Numbered from the stretch's first letter, positions 1 to 8,414 are shown. The stretch: 64,000 nt of DNA from Hydrogenophaga crocea (GCF_011388215.1 NZ_CP049989.1:2542001-2606000); one strand, 5' to 3'. Numbers and translations are program-made. Notes: a model not told the origin generated them from the letters alone.

Positions 1-594
1 GGGCATCTTCATCAGCGTCATGCCGGGCGCGCGCATGTTCAGGATGGTCACGATGATGTTGATCGAGCCCATGATGGACGAGGCGCCGAGGATGTGCATC
101 GCGAAGATGCCGGCGTCCATCGAGGGGCCCATCTGCAGCGTGAGCGGCGCGTAGAGCGTCCAGCCCGCGGCGGGCGCGCCGCCGGGCATGAAGAACGAGG
201 CCACGAGCATGAGGGCGGCGGGGATCATCAGCCAGAAGCTGAAGTTGTTCATCCGCGCGAAGGCCATGTCGGAGGCGCCGATCTGCAGCGGGATCATCCA
301 GTTCGCGAAGCCCACGAAGGCCGGCATGATGGCGCCGAACACCATGATCAGGCCGTGCATGGTGGTGAGCTGGTTGAACAGCTCGGGGTTCACAAGCTGC
401 AGACCCGGCTGGAACAGCTCGGCGCGGATGCCCAGGGCCAGCACGCCGCCGACCATGAGCATGGTGAACGAGAACAGCAGGTACAGCGTACCGATGTCCT
501 TGTGGTTGGTCGCGAAGACCCAGCGGCGCCAGCCGGTCGGCGCGTGGTGGTGGTCGTGATCGTGGGCGTCGTGGTGGTCGAGCACTGCACTCAT
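1..594 (-). CDS. ctaD: Cytochrome c oxidase subunit I (5' part only)
   Basis: Catalytic subunit of the inner-membrane aa3-type terminal oxidase, which reduces O2 to water and pumps protons. Only the first 198 codons are in the window; the gene runs off the left edge. After a His/Asp-rich N-terminus comes the conserved ATNHKDIGTLY segment, then the first membrane helices and TTMHG, whose His is the usual low-spin haem ligand. The ATG at 594 follows a good Shine-Dalgarno (TGAGGAAACG). It lies 38 bp downstream of ctaC on the same strand, the usual ctaC-ctaD order. Family assignment is certain; only the truncation limits it. Confidence 0.97.
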   Translation of the reverse strand, partial: MSAVLDHHDAHDHDHHHAPTGWRRWVFATNHKDIGTLYLLFSFTMLMVGGVLALGIRAELFQPGLQLVNPELFNQLTTMHGLIMVFGAIMPAFVGFANWMIPLQIGASDMAFARMNNFSFWLMIPAALMLVASFFMPGGAPAAGWTLYAPLTLQMGPSMDAGIFAMHILGASSIMGSINIIVTILNMRAPGMTLMKMP

Positions 595-632
595 CGTCGT
601 TTCCTCAGGTTCTCAATCTCGATGCACGCGGA

Positions 633-1838
633 TCACTTGCGCGCGGCCAGCACTTCGGCGGGCTGCACAAGGCGCTGGGTCTGGTTGCTCCAGCTGTTCT
701 TCGCGTAGGTCATGACCGCCGCGAGGTCGGTGTCGGACAGCTGCTTCCAGGCCGGCATGGCGCCGTTGTTCTGGCCGTTGAGCAGCACGTTGATCATCTT
801 GGACTTGTCGGCGTCGACCACGATGGCCGAGCCGTCGAGCGGCTTGATCGGGCCGGCGCCCTTGCCGTTGGCCTGGTGGCAGGCGGCGCAGTTGGCGGCG
901 TACACGCCTTCGCCGCGCTTGATCAGGTCGGCCAGGGTCCAGACCTTGTTCGGATCGTCGGCGGCAGCGGCCATGACCTTGTACTTGTCGGCCACCCAGG
1001 CCTTGTATTCCTCGGCCGACACCACCTTCACGTGGATCGGCATGTAGGCGTGTTCCTTGCCGCACAGCTCGGCGCACTGGCCGTAGAAGTCGCCGGTTTT
1101 CTCGGCGCGGAACCAGGTGTCGCGCACGAAGCCCGGGATCGCGTCCTGCTTGACGCCGAAGGCCGGCACCATCCAGGCGTGGATCACGTCGTTGGCGGTG
1201 GTGATGATGCGGATCTTCTTGCCGACCGGCACCACGAGCGGGTTGTCGACCTTGAGCAGGTAGTCGTCGGTGGCCTGGGGCTTGCCGCTGTTGGACATGA
1301 CGCGGTGCGAGGTGTCCAGCGTGGACAGGAAGCCGATGCCTTCGCCCTCGCCCTTGATGTATTCGTAGCCCCACTTCCACTGCATGCCGACGGCCTTGAT
1401 GGTCAGGTCGGCGTTGGTGGTGTCCTTCTGGGCCACGAGCACCTTGGTGGCGGGCAGCGCCATGCCGATCACGATCAGCAGCGGCACGATGGTCCAGCCC
1501 AGCTCCACCCAGATCGGCTCGGCCAGCTCCTGCGACTTGTGGCCCACCGATTTGCGGTGCTTGAGGATGGAATAGAACATCACGCCGAACACCAGCACGA
1601 AGATGACGGCGCAGATGCCCATCATGAACCAGTGCAGCCAGTGCTGTTCTTCGGCGATCTTGGTCACGGGCGGCGCGAAGTTCAGCTGGTTGACCGCCGG
1701 GCCACCCGGCAGATCGTTGACCTTCTGAGCGGCCACCGAGGTCCACACCCCGGCGCTCAGCAGCGTCAGGCCCATCGCGTTGCGCACCGCCTTGAAGCGG
1801 TGGCGCAGGCTTTGCAGCGTCTTCGTCGTCTTACTCAC
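633..1838 (-). CDS. ctaC: Cytochrome c oxidase subunit II with fused cytochrome c domain
   Basis: Accepts electrons through the binuclear CuA centre and passes them to subunit I; faces the periplasm. 401 aa: an N-terminal hydrophobic/signal segment (~20-38), two transmembrane helices (~65-130), the aromatic stretch GMQWKWGYEY, and the CuA ligand motif CAELCGKEHAYM (~residues 253-264). A C-terminal extension carries a c-type haem site CAACH, so this is the caa3-like fused form. I chose GTG at 1838 because TGAGG lies just upstream. The frame stays open to about 2276, but that part is antisense to the DUF2244 region and has no family features. Transcribed with ctaD. Confidence 0.96.
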   Translation of the reverse strand: MSKTTKTLQSLRHRFKAVRNAMGLTLLSAGVWTSVAAQKVNDLPGGPAVNQLNFAPPVTKIAEEQHWLHWFMMGICAVIFVLVFGVMFYSILKHRKSVGHKSQELAEPIWVELGWTIVPLLIVIGMALPATKVLVAQKDTTNADLTIKAVGMQWKWGYEYIKGEGEGIGFLSTLDTSHRVMSNSGKPQATDDYLLKVDNPLVVPVGKKIRIITTANDVIHAWMVPAFGVKQDAIPGFVRDTWFRAEKTGDFYGQCAELCGKEHAYMPIHVKVVSAEEYKAWVADKYKVMAAAADDPNKVWTLADLIKRGEGVYAANCAACHQANGKGAGPIKPLDGSAIVVDADKSKMINVLLNGQNNGAMPAWKQLSDTDLAAVMTYAKNSWSNQTQRLVQPAEVLAARK

Positions 1839-1914
1839 TTGTTGCGCCTCAAATATAAGCGTCGATTGATATCGACCCCGATTACACCAAACCCATCGGC
1901 CCTGCGCCACGGCC

Positions 1915-2397
1915 TCAGCCGCCGCGCAATGCCTGTGAAATCTCCCGGGCCAAGGCCGGTCGCAGGTCGGGCCGCAGGTAGCGCCCGATGTGCACCGACT
2001 CCCCACCGCCCCTGACCTCGATGAGGTTCGGGGACTTTTCCTGCGGCGCCACCCGCACCCATTCGCGTGCGAATTCGCGGCAAACCAGCCGCCCGGCGAC
2101 CTCCTGCTCGACCAGCAGCGCGCGGCCCATGAGGCGCACGCGCTCGCCGTCGGCGGCGTGGCGCGCGTACACCAGGAACGCGATGCCCACCGCCAGGATC
2201 TCCAGCACCGCGAACGGCAGCACCAGCGTCGCGCCATGGGCCCAGAAGAACCCGGCCACACCCAGTGAGACGACACAGAGGGAGACGTACAGGAGGCCGA
2301 GCTGGGCCGGTGTCACCGAGCAGTTGCGACGCAGCCGCCACTCCATGCCCGCATCGGACAGGGTTGCAAAGCGGTACGCGCTGCTGGACGGACTCAC
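1915..2397 (-). CDS. DUF2244 membrane protein
   Basis: Small inner-membrane protein of unknown function, about 160 aa. The sequence has the family start (MEWRLRRNCS followed by VTPAQLGLLY), two adjacent hydrophobic helices, then a soluble tail containing FAREWVRV and the basic VHIGRYLRPDLRP segment typical of DUF2244. It lies 76 bp upstream of ctaC on the same strand. Genes of this family often sit beside cytochrome oxidase genes, which suggests, but does not show, a link with oxidase biogenesis. The start is uncertain: GTG at 2397 keeps a YRF segment ahead of MEW that I expect in relatives; the ATG at MEW is an alternative. Confidence 0.8.
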   Translation of the reverse strand: MSPSSSAYRFATLSDAGMEWRLRRNCSVTPAQLGLLYVSLCVVSLGVAGFFWAHGATLVLPFAVLEILAVGIAFLVYARHAADGERVRLMGRALLVEQEVAGRLVCREFAREWVRVAPQEKSPNLIEVRGGGESVHIGRYLRPDLRPALAREISQALRGG

Positions 2398-2557
2398 ACC
2401 CACACCACGGATCGGTTGGCACCCGGCCCGAAAGCCGCGCACCCGCGCAGGGAAAATGCCCTTCAACTCAAAACCGCGGGATTGTAGCCGGCAGCCGGGG
2501 GCGGGTTGCCCTGCATGCCGGTGCCCTACTCGGGTTCTCGGGTGGCCAACGCCCGCT

Positions 2558-3457
2558 TCAGCCCCGGCCGCGCCGCAATTGCCGGCGCACATCGTCGAGC
2601 GGGACCGCGGTCTGGCCGGTGCGCGCGCGCGGCTCGGCCTTCACCGCGTGGCCGTAGACGATTTCGAGGCCCAGCCGCAGGCGGCCGTCGGCGTCGCGCG
2701 CGCCGTGGCGCTCGATGGCGTCCATCAGGGCCGCGCGCCAGCCGCGCCCGCGCAGCGCCGCGAAGCGCGCGCTCGACAGGTTGCGGCCCATGCCGCGCAG
2801 GTCGTCGAGCAGGGCCTGTGCGCTGCCGTAGGTCAGCGTGAGGCGCTCCATGTCCATCACCGGCTCGGCGAAGCCCGCCTGCACCAGCATGTCGCCCCAG
2901 TCGTGCATGTCGGTGAACGCGTGGGTCGGGGTCGGCCAGCCCAGGCGCGCGTACACGGCGCGCAGCTCGGCCAACGAGTCGGGCCCCAGGCAGGACATGA
3001 GCAGGAAGCCGCCGGTGGCCAGGTGCGCGTGCCAGCGCGCCAGCAGGGCCTGCGGGGCGCTCTCGGCGTGCAGGCCCATGTTGGCCCAGAGCAGTTGCAC
3101 GGGCTGGCGCGGGTCGGCCGCGTCGGGCACGCGGTCACGCGCGCGGCGCAACGGGTTCCACGACCGCGCGGCCGCTTCGCGCGTGAGCGCCTGCGCCTGC
3201 GCCAGGTCGTGCGACCAGACCTGGCAGGCCGCGTCGGGCAGGGCCGCGCGCACGCGGGCATGCCCCTGCAGCCCGCCCAGCAGTGGCTCCCAGTGCAGCC
3301 AGCTGGTCGGGGCATCGCGGAACACCTGCAGCCGTTCGACCATGCGCGAGGCCACCTCTTCGTGCAACCAGGGGCTTTCGGTGCGCGGCAGGCGCTGCCA
3401 GCGCGCGGCCGCGCGCGGATCGAGGCCGGGCACGCGATCGGCGGATTCGGGGGACAT
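2558..3457 (-). CDS. BioC-like SAM-dependent methyltransferase (divergent)
   Basis: Resembles the BioC group (malonyl-ACP O-methyltransferase, first step of biotin pimelate-moiety synthesis), in burkholderial genomes often loosely labelled 'biotin synthase'. 299 aa. The N-terminal RVPGLDPRAAARWQRLP, the central LLWANMGLHAE and the MSCLGPDSLAELR segment fit the later BioC motifs. However, the glycine-rich SAM loop expected near residues 50-60 is replaced by LLGGLQGHARVR, so methyl-donor binding is doubtful. ATG at 3457 was chosen; a TTG lies 9 bp upstream and neither has a clear ribosome site. Divergent from comF. Could be an inactive or retargeted paralogue. Confidence 0.65.
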   Translation of the reverse strand: MSPESADRVPGLDPRAAARWQRLPRTESPWLHEEVASRMVERLQVFRDAPTSWLHWEPLLGGLQGHARVRAALPDAACQVWSHDLAQAQALTREAAARSWNPLRRARDRVPDAADPRQPVQLLWANMGLHAESAPQALLARWHAHLATGGFLLMSCLGPDSLAELRAVYARLGWPTPTHAFTDMHDWGDMLVQAGFAEPVMDMERLTLTYGSAQALLDDLRGMGRNLSSARFAALRGRGWRAALMDAIERHGARDADGRLRLGLEIVYGHAVKAEPRARTGQTAVPLDDVRRQLRRGRG

Positions 3458-3529
3458 GGGGTTCAAGGCGCTGCACCGGCGCAGACCGGTGCCGGTATCG
3501 GCAGGGGGCGCTCAGTATATTGACCGGCC

Positions 3530-4282
3530 ATGCCCCTCGCCGCGCGCGCCACCAACGCCCTGCGCCACCTCGTGGCCAGCGCCCCGGTGTGGCCGAGCGC
3601 CTGCCAGGTGTGCGGCCTGTGGCCATCGCGCCCGCTGTGCCCGGCCTGCCTGGCGCGTTTCGCCCCCGCCGCCGAGCGCTGCCCGCGCTGCGCCGCGCCC
3701 CACGCCGGCGGCTTGTGTGCCCCCTGCCGGGCCCGCCCAGACCCCGAAGCCGGCCCCGCCGCCCGCTTTGTGGCGGTCGACTACCGCTTCCCCTGGGACG
3801 GCCTGGTCGCGCGCTTCAAGTTCCGCGGCGAGGCCGGCTGGGCCGGGCCCTTCGCCGAACGCCTGCTCGCAACGCCCGGGGTGGTCGCGGCCCTGGACGC
3901 CGCCGACTGGATCGCCCCCGTGCCCCTCACGCCCGCGCGGCTGGCCGAGCGCGGCCACCACCCGCCCTGGGAGCTCGTGAAGGCGCTGCGCCAGCGCCAC
4001 CCGCGCCCGGTCTGCGCCGACGCCCTGGTGCGCCTGCGCGACGGCGCGGCCCAGCACCGGCTCGCGCGCACCGAGCGGCTGCACAACCTGCACGGCGCCT
4101 TCGCGGTGCCGCCGCCGCGCCTGTCGGCGCTGGCCGGCGCGCGGGTGCTGCTGGTCGACGACGTGGTCACCACCGGGGCCACGCTGCAGGCCGCCGCCCA
4201 GGCCTTGCGCGCCGCGGGCGTGGCCCGCGTCGACGCCCTGGTGTTCGCGCGCACGCCCGCCCCGGGCGACGCCGCGCCCTGA
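3530..4282 (+). CDS. comF: ComF family phosphoribosyltransferase-like protein
   Basis: Homologue of ComFC/GntX, linked to natural competence and DNA uptake in other bacteria. 250 aa. The N-terminus has a zinc-ribbon of CxxC pairs (CQVCG, CPAC, CPRC, CAPC, residues ~24-70). The C-terminal half is a type I phosphoribosyltransferase fold with the PRPP loop VLLVDDVVTTGATL. Length is normal. Divergently transcribed from the BioC-like gene with a 72-bp gap, and followed 23 bp later by trmL on the same strand, so the two are probably co-transcribed. The enzymatic reaction of this family is not established. Confidence 0.9.
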   Translation: MPLAARATNALRHLVASAPVWPSACQVCGLWPSRPLCPACLARFAPAAERCPRCAAPHAGGLCAPCRARPDPEAGPAARFVAVDYRFPWDGLVARFKFRGEAGWAGPFAERLLATPGVVAALDAADWIAPVPLTPARLAERGHHPPWELVKALRQRHPRPVCADALVRLRDGAAQHRLARTERLHNLHGAFAVPPPRLSALAGARVLLVDDVVTTGATLQAAAQALRAAGVARVDALVFARTPAPGDAAP

Positions 4283-4305
4283 GCGCTGGCTATGATCCCG
4301 GCCCC

Positions 4306-4782
4306 ATGTTCAACGTCGTGCTGGTGCACCCCGAAATCCCGCCCAACACCGGCAACGTCATCCGGCTGTGCGCCAACACCGGCTGCCAGCTGCACCTGAT
4401 CGAGCCCCTGGGCTTCTCGATGGAAGACAAGCTCATGCGCCGCGCCGGGCTCGACTACCACGAGTACGCCGAGGTGCGGCGCCACGCCGACTGGGCCGCT
4501 TTCCTCGCCGCCGAACGACCGCGGCCCGAGCGGATGTTTGCGCTCACCACACGCGGCAGCGGCAGCGTGCATGGCACGGCCTTCGAGGCCGGCGACTGGC
4601 TGCTGTTCGGCTCGGAGTCGAGCGGCCTGCCCCCCGCACTGCGCGACAGCCTGCCCCCCGCGCAGCGGCTGCGCCTGCCCATGCGCGCGGGCCAGCGCAG
4701 CCTGAACCTGTCCAACGCCGTGGCCGTGGTGGTGTTCGAGGCCTGGCGGCAACACGGCTTCGCCGATTCCGGCCCCGCGTGA
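4306..4782 (+). CDS. trmL: tRNA (cytidine(34)-2'-O)-methyltransferase
   Basis: SPOUT-class RNA methyltransferase that 2'-O-methylates the wobble nucleotide of tRNA-Leu isoacceptors using SAM. 158 aa, the normal size. Family signatures are present: N-terminal VLVHPEIPPNTGN(V)IRLCANTG, the GSESSGLP loop, and the C-terminal trefoil-knot segment RSLNLSNAVAVVV. ATG at 4306 starts MFNVVLVHPE directly. It follows comF by 23 bp. Confidence 0.95.
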   Translation: MFNVVLVHPEIPPNTGNVIRLCANTGCQLHLIEPLGFSMEDKLMRRAGLDYHEYAEVRRHADWAAFLAAERPRPERMFALTTRGSGSVHGTAFEAGDWLLFGSESSGLPPALRDSLPPAQRLRLPMRAGQRSLNLSNAVAVVVFEAWRQHGFADSGPA

Positions 4783-4846
4783 ACCACATCACACGAATCG
4801 CCGCTGTGTCACCCCCCAACTGTTGGATGTGGGCCACCATAAGCGC

Positions 4847-5221
4847 ATGGACCGCCAACCGCATCACGCCGCCGGCCGTGCGTCCCCCCCGGGTGGGTGG
4901 GCCGTGGCCCTGCTCGCGCGCTGCCTGCATCTGGCCCTGGGGCCACGTGCCCGGCCAAAGGCCGCGCACCTGAAGGACGTGATGGCGATCCGCGCGCAGT
5001 TGCTGCACACCATCGAAGACTGCTCGGGCGTGGCGGCGCTGCGCCTGCGCCGCCAGATCGAGCGCGCGCGCACGCCACAGGAACTCTGGCTGCTGCGAAA
5101 CGACGCCTTCCAGCTCATCGCGCAGCGCCACGACCAGCGCACCGCGGCGCAGCGCATCGACGCGCTGGTGAAGACTTTCGACGGCTGGCTCGACCCCAAG
5201 CAGCTCGCGCGCATCGGCTGA
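4847..5221 (+). CDS. Hypothetical protein, 124 aa
   Basis: I do not recognise this protein. It is basic, starts with a His/Pro-rich leader, and from about residue 45 becomes a mostly helical region (MAIRAQLLHTIEDCSG, LRLRRQIERARTPQELW, AQRIDALVKTFDGWLDP). There is no membrane segment. It starts 64 bp after trmL on the same strand; I chose the ATG at 4847. An internal ATG at MAIRAQ is an equally possible start, because the folded-looking part begins there. Codon use matches the core genes around it. Confidence 0.65.
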   Translation: MDRQPHHAAGRASPPGGWAVALLARCLHLALGPRARPKAAHLKDVMAIRAQLLHTIEDCSGVAALRLRRQIERARTPQELWLLRNDAFQLIAQRHDQRTAAQRIDALVKTFDGWLDPKQLARIG

Positions 5222-5245
5222 ACCCGGTGCGCCGCGCCGCGCCCG

Positions 5246-5701
5246 CTAGGGGTACTGGCGCACCAGCGATTCGATCAGGCAGACCGGCTTGTCGCTGCCC
5301 TCGCGCTCCACCACCACCGCCCAGGTCATCTGGCGCCCGCCGTGTTCGATGGGCTCGATCGCCTGCAGCGTGAGTTGCGCGCGCAGGCGGCTGCCCACGG
5401 GCACGGGCGCGGTGAAGCGCACCCGGTTGAGCCCGTAGTTCACGCCCATGCGGGTCTGCTCGACCGCGATCGCCGACTCGAGAAAGCGCGGCAGCAGCGA
5501 GAGCGTGAAGAAGCCGTGTGCGATCGGCGCACCGAACGGCCCGGCCTTCGCGCGCTCGACGTCGACGTGGATCCACTGGTGGTCGCCCGTGGCGTCGGCG
5601 AAGCGGTTGACCTGCTCCTGGGTGATCTCGATCCAGTCGCTGGTGGCGACGGCCTGGCCCACGCAGGCGTCGAGTTCGGCAAGGGTATGGAAGGTGCGCA
5701 T
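5246..5701 (-). CDS. MaoC family hotdog dehydratase
   Basis: Predicted enoyl-CoA hydratase of the R-specific/MaoC type. 151 aa, a single hotdog domain. The hydratase signature is clear: FADATGDHQWIHVD, with the catalytic Asp and His, then GPFGAPIAHGFFTLSLLP. It ends RQYP without a second domain. Substrate cannot be read from sequence; relatives act on short- to medium-chain (R)-3-hydroxyacyl-CoA/crotonyl-CoA, in beta-oxidation or PHA supply. It lies 59 bp downstream of the parA-like gene on the same strand. Confidence 0.9.
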   Translation of the reverse strand: MRTFHTLAELDACVGQAVATSDWIEITQEQVNRFADATGDHQWIHVDVERAKAGPFGAPIAHGFFTLSLLPRFLESAIAVEQTRMGVNYGLNRVRFTAPVPVGSRLRAQLTLQAIEPIEHGGRQMTWAVVVEREGSDKPVCLIESLVRQYP

Positions 5702-5760
5702 GCGGCCACTCTAGGCCGGGCCTGCGCGGGGCGCTGTCGGCGCGGCGACAGCGGACGGGC

Positions 5761-6378
5761 TCAGCGATCGAGCCAGTCGCAGATGCCCTGCCACTGCTGC
5801 AGGTCCTTCTCGACGCGGCCCGGGGCGACGTCGAAGAGCGAGAGTCCGCGCGCGGCCAGGTGGATGTAGTTCTGCGTGTCGCGCAGGTGGCCCAGCACCG
5901 GCAGGCCCAGGCCGCCCACGAACTCGGCGAGCTTGTCGGCCGCGATGGTGCGCGGGTCCACGCGCATGCCCACGATGCCCACGTCGAGCTTGCTCGCACG
6001 CCGCGTTTCGGCGAGCTCGTCGAGAAAGGCGCGCGTGGCGTAGATATCGAAGATGCTGGGCTGCAGCGGCACGATGACCTTGTCCGCGAGCTTGAGCACG
6101 TCCTTGAAGCGCCAGCCGTGCAGGCCCGCGGGCGTGTCGAGCACCGCGTGCGTGGCCTCCTTGGGCGGGCGCACGATCAGGTCGTTGGAGATCTCCCAGG
6201 GATGGACGGTGCGGGCAGCGGCCGGGCGCAGCTGCAGCCAGAGCCCGGCGGACTGCTGGCGGTCGATGTCGCCGAGCACCACGTGGTGGCCCTGGCGCGC
6301 GAAGTAGCCCGCCACGTTCGTCGACAGCGTGGACTTGCCCACGCCCCCCTTCGGATTCGCAACCACCACGATCGGCAT
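5761..6378 (-). CDS. Orphan ParA/MinD-type ATPase
   Basis: Deviant Walker A ATPase, 205 aa. The P-loop is PKGGVGKST near residue 9-17 (VVVANPKGGVGKST), and the switch region AVLDTPAGLHGW corresponds to Walker A'. It lacks the N-terminal DNA-binding HTH of plasmid ParA and has no parB-like gene beside it, so it resembles the small ParA proteins that position cargo such as chemosensory clusters or polar complexes rather than a partition system. Good ribosome site (AGGAGAAGAC) before ATG 6378. Flanked by a MaoC gene and a TauE gene, neither of which explains its cargo. Confidence 0.85.
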   Translation of the reverse strand: MPIVVVANPKGGVGKSTLSTNVAGYFARQGHHVVLGDIDRQQSAGLWLQLRPAAARTVHPWEISNDLIVRPPKEATHAVLDTPAGLHGWRFKDVLKLADKVIVPLQPSIFDIYATRAFLDELAETRRASKLDVGIVGMRVDPRTIAADKLAEFVGGLGLPVLGHLRDTQNYIHLAARGLSLFDVAPGRVEKDLQQWQGICDWLDR

Positions 6379-6416
6379 GTCTTCTCCTCGGTTCGGTTGC
6401 GCGCAATCTTACTGAT

Positions 6417-7175
6417 TCAGGCCCAGGCGTCCCAGACCAGCTTGCAGCCCGTGAGGAACATGCCGATGTGGATCAGGCGGTAGAACAGCACCGGCTGGAT
6501 GCGGTGCGCGATGCGCACGCCGATCCATACGCCGACGGGCGCCAGCGGCAGCAGCACCAGCGAGGTGCTCATGTTGTTGAGGTCGATCAGGCCCAGCCAG
6601 GCATAGGGAATCCACTTGGCCAGGTTCACGAAGAAAAAGAAGAAGGCCATGGTGCCGGTGAACAGCACCGGCGACAGGCGCAGCGGCACCACGTAGGCAT
6701 TGATCGGCGGCCCGCCCGCGTGCGCGATGAAGCTCGTGAAGCCCGAGGCCGCGGTGAGGATGGCGCCCAGCCAGCGCGGCGGCGGCGGGCTGTCGGGCCG
6801 CGGCGGGAACACCAGGCGCTGGGCCAGGAACAGCAGCGTGAGCACGCCCACGATGCCCGCCACCACCGCGGGCGAGAGCCACTTGAACATCAATGTGCCC
6901 ACGACCACGCCCAGCAGGCCGAAAGGCAGCAGGAACTTCAGCAGCGCGCGATCGACGTGCTGGCGAAAGGCCGCCATGCCCAGCAGGTCCATCACCAGCA
7001 GCACGGGCATGAGGATGGCCGCGGCCTGCGGCACCGTGACGGCCAGCGCCATGAGCGGCACCGCGAGCGAACCGAAGCCGGCCCCGAAGCCGCTCTTGCT
7101 GATGCCCAGCAGGATCACGGCGGGCACGGCGACGGCGTAGAAGTGGGGGTCGGTGATGATGGGCAGCGAGGACAC
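6417..7175 (-). CDS. TauE/SafE family permease
   Basis: Inner-membrane protein of about 252 aa with eight hydrophobic segments. The family's paired glycine-rich motif is visible: GISKSGFGAGFG in the first half and TAASGFTSFIAHAGGPP in the second. TauE/SafE members export sulfite, sulfoacetate or related anions, or take up organic acids; the substrate here is unknown. I chose GTG at 7175, which leaves only 16 bp to the divergent gene; the frame is open further upstream but that part is not hydrophobic and lies inside the neighbouring gene. Confidence 0.88.
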   Translation of the reverse strand: MSSLPIITDPHFYAVAVPAVILLGISKSGFGAGFGSLAVPLMALAVTVPQAAAILMPVLLVMDLLGMAAFRQHVDRALLKFLLPFGLLGVVVGTLMFKWLSPAVVAGIVGVLTLLFLAQRLVFPPRPDSPPPPRWLGAILTAASGFTSFIAHAGGPPINAYVVPLRLSPVLFTGTMAFFFFFVNLAKWIPYAWLGLIDLNNMSTSLVLLPLAPVGVWIGVRIAHRIQPVLFYRLIHIGMFLTGCKLVWDAWA

Positions 7176-7191
7176 AGGGGACAATCCGGCG

Positions 7192-7830
7192 ATGCAAAAC
7201 GCGACATTGTGGGGTGAAACCCTGAGGCTGCTGGTGGAGCTCGCCGCCACCACGGCGTTCGCGCTCTCGGGCATCCTCGAAGGCGCGCGCAAGCGGCTCG
7301 ACGCCGTGGGCGTGGTGGTGGTGGCGTTCCTCGCGGCCTTCGGCGGCGGCACGCTGCGCGACCTGCTGCTCGACCAGCGCCCGTTCTTCTGGGTGCGCCA
7401 CGTGGAGCTGCTGTGGGGCGTGCTGGCCCTGAGCGTGCTCGCCATGCTGTTCCTGCGCACGCGGCATTTCGAGGTCACCGAACGCGCCATGCAGTGGCCC
7501 GACGCGCTCGGCCTGGGCCTGTTCACCGCCACCGGCGCTCACCAGGCGCTGCTGCTCGACATGCCCGCCCTGGTGGCCGTGCTCATGGGCATCGTCACCG
7601 GCGTGGCCGGCGGTGTGCTGCGCGACGTGGTGTGCAACCAGATCCCCAGCGCCTTCCACGACCACCGTCCCTATGCCGTGTGCGCCTTCGCGGGCGGCTG
7701 GGCCTACGTGGGCCTGACGGCCCTGCAGGCCCCGGGCTGGGTGGCGCTGGTGGCCTGCGTGGGCCTCACCGCAGGCCTGCGTGGCCTGGCGCTGTGGCGC
7801 GATTGGCAACTGCCGCCGTGGCGTCTTTGA
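7192..7830 (+). CDS. TRIC/UPF0126 family cation channel-like membrane protein
   Basis: 212-aa integral membrane protein of the UPF0126/YicG family, related to trimeric intracellular cation (TRIC) channels. Each half carries the diagnostic glycine motif: AAFGGGTLRDLLLDQRPFFW and GIVTGVAGGVLRDVVCNQIP, consistent with an internal duplication of three helices plus a seventh helix. Potassium or other cation conductance is known only for some relatives. ATG at 7192 was chosen over an upstream in-frame start because the extra residues would lie within the divergent tauE start region. Confidence 0.88.
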   Translation: MQNATLWGETLRLLVELAATTAFALSGILEGARKRLDAVGVVVVAFLAAFGGGTLRDLLLDQRPFFWVRHVELLWGVLALSVLAMLFLRTRHFEVTERAMQWPDALGLGLFTATGAHQALLLDMPALVAVLMGIVTGVAGGVLRDVVCNQIPSAFHDHRPYAVCAFAGGWAYVGLTALQAPGWVALVACVGLTAGLRGLALWRDWQLPPWRL

Positions 7831-7850
7831 GCCCGCGGGACAATCGCACC

Positions 7851-8285
7851 ATGTTCAACCCCTCCCAAGCCGATGTGCGCCGCTTCTTCTGCGGCGCCTT
7901 CACCAAGCAGCGCGACGGCCAGCCGCTGGACGCGCTCGAAGCGCTCGCCGCGCAGTGGATCGCCGAGCACCCCGAGTACCACGCCGAACTCGCCGATGCG
8001 GAGGCCGCGGTGGCGCGCCTGAGCCAGCCCGACGCCGCGCGCGAAAACCCGTTCCTGCACCTGTCCATGCACCTGTCCATCAGCGAGCAGTGCAGCATCG
8101 ACCAGCCGCCCGGCATCCGCCAGGCCGTGGAGTTGCTCACCGCGCGCCGCGGCGACCTGCACGCGGCGCAGCACGAGGTGATGGAATGCCTGGGCCGCAT
8201 GCTCTGGGAAAGCCAGCGCGCGGGCCGCCCGCCCGACGGGCAGGCCTACATCGACGCGGTGCGCCGCCGCGCGACGCAGGACTGA
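7851..8285 (+). CDS. DUF1841 protein
   Basis: Soluble protein of unknown function, 144 aa. It has the DUF1841 hallmarks: N-terminal FNPSQADVRRFFCGAF, the central NPFLHLSMHLSISEQ segment, and H-x-x-MECLGRMLWES near the C-terminus. These His/Glu-rich conserved stretches could bind metal, but this is not established. It follows the TRIC-like gene by 20 bp. Its stop codon is 5 bp before the target-site duplication of the large transposon, so the gene itself is intact. Confidence 0.88.
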   Translation: MFNPSQADVRRFFCGAFTKQRDGQPLDALEALAAQWIAEHPEYHAELADAEAAVARLSQPDAARENPFLHLSMHLSISEQCSIDQPPGIRQAVELLTARRGDLHAAQHEVMECLGRMLWESQRAGRPPDGQAYIDAVRRRATQD

Positions 8286-8290
8286 CGCGC

Positions 8291-8298
8291 CACGGCAA
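8291..8298. repeat. Target-site duplication, left copy (CACGGCAA)
   Basis: CACGGCAA lies directly outside the left inverted repeat and is identical to 22774-22781 outside the right one. An 8-bp duplication is the length made by IS1595-family transposases. Confidence 0.92.
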
Positions 8299-8320
8299 GG
8301 GTGTTAATCAGCTGATGGCC
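8299..8320 (+). repeat. Left terminal inverted repeat of the transposon
   Basis: Reads GGGTGTTAAT, then CAGCT, then GATGGCC. The right end read inward is GGGTGTTAAT, then GTGCA, then GATGGCC. They differ only at positions 11, 12 and 15 of 22; similarity stops sharply after GATGGCC. Confidence 0.92.
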
Positions 8321-8414
8321 CTGAGTATTCACTAACCAGCTATCCCGGGGCCGTTTTGCTTAATTCGTAGGCAGCCTGATTCGCTTGACTTGGATATGGT
8401 CCTCGAGGACATCC

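Noticed and set aside
1839..2276. N-terminal extension of CtaC through the upstream open frame
   Set aside because: The extension overlaps the DUF2244 gene in another phase and lacks CtaC features; a ribosome site precedes GTG 1838.
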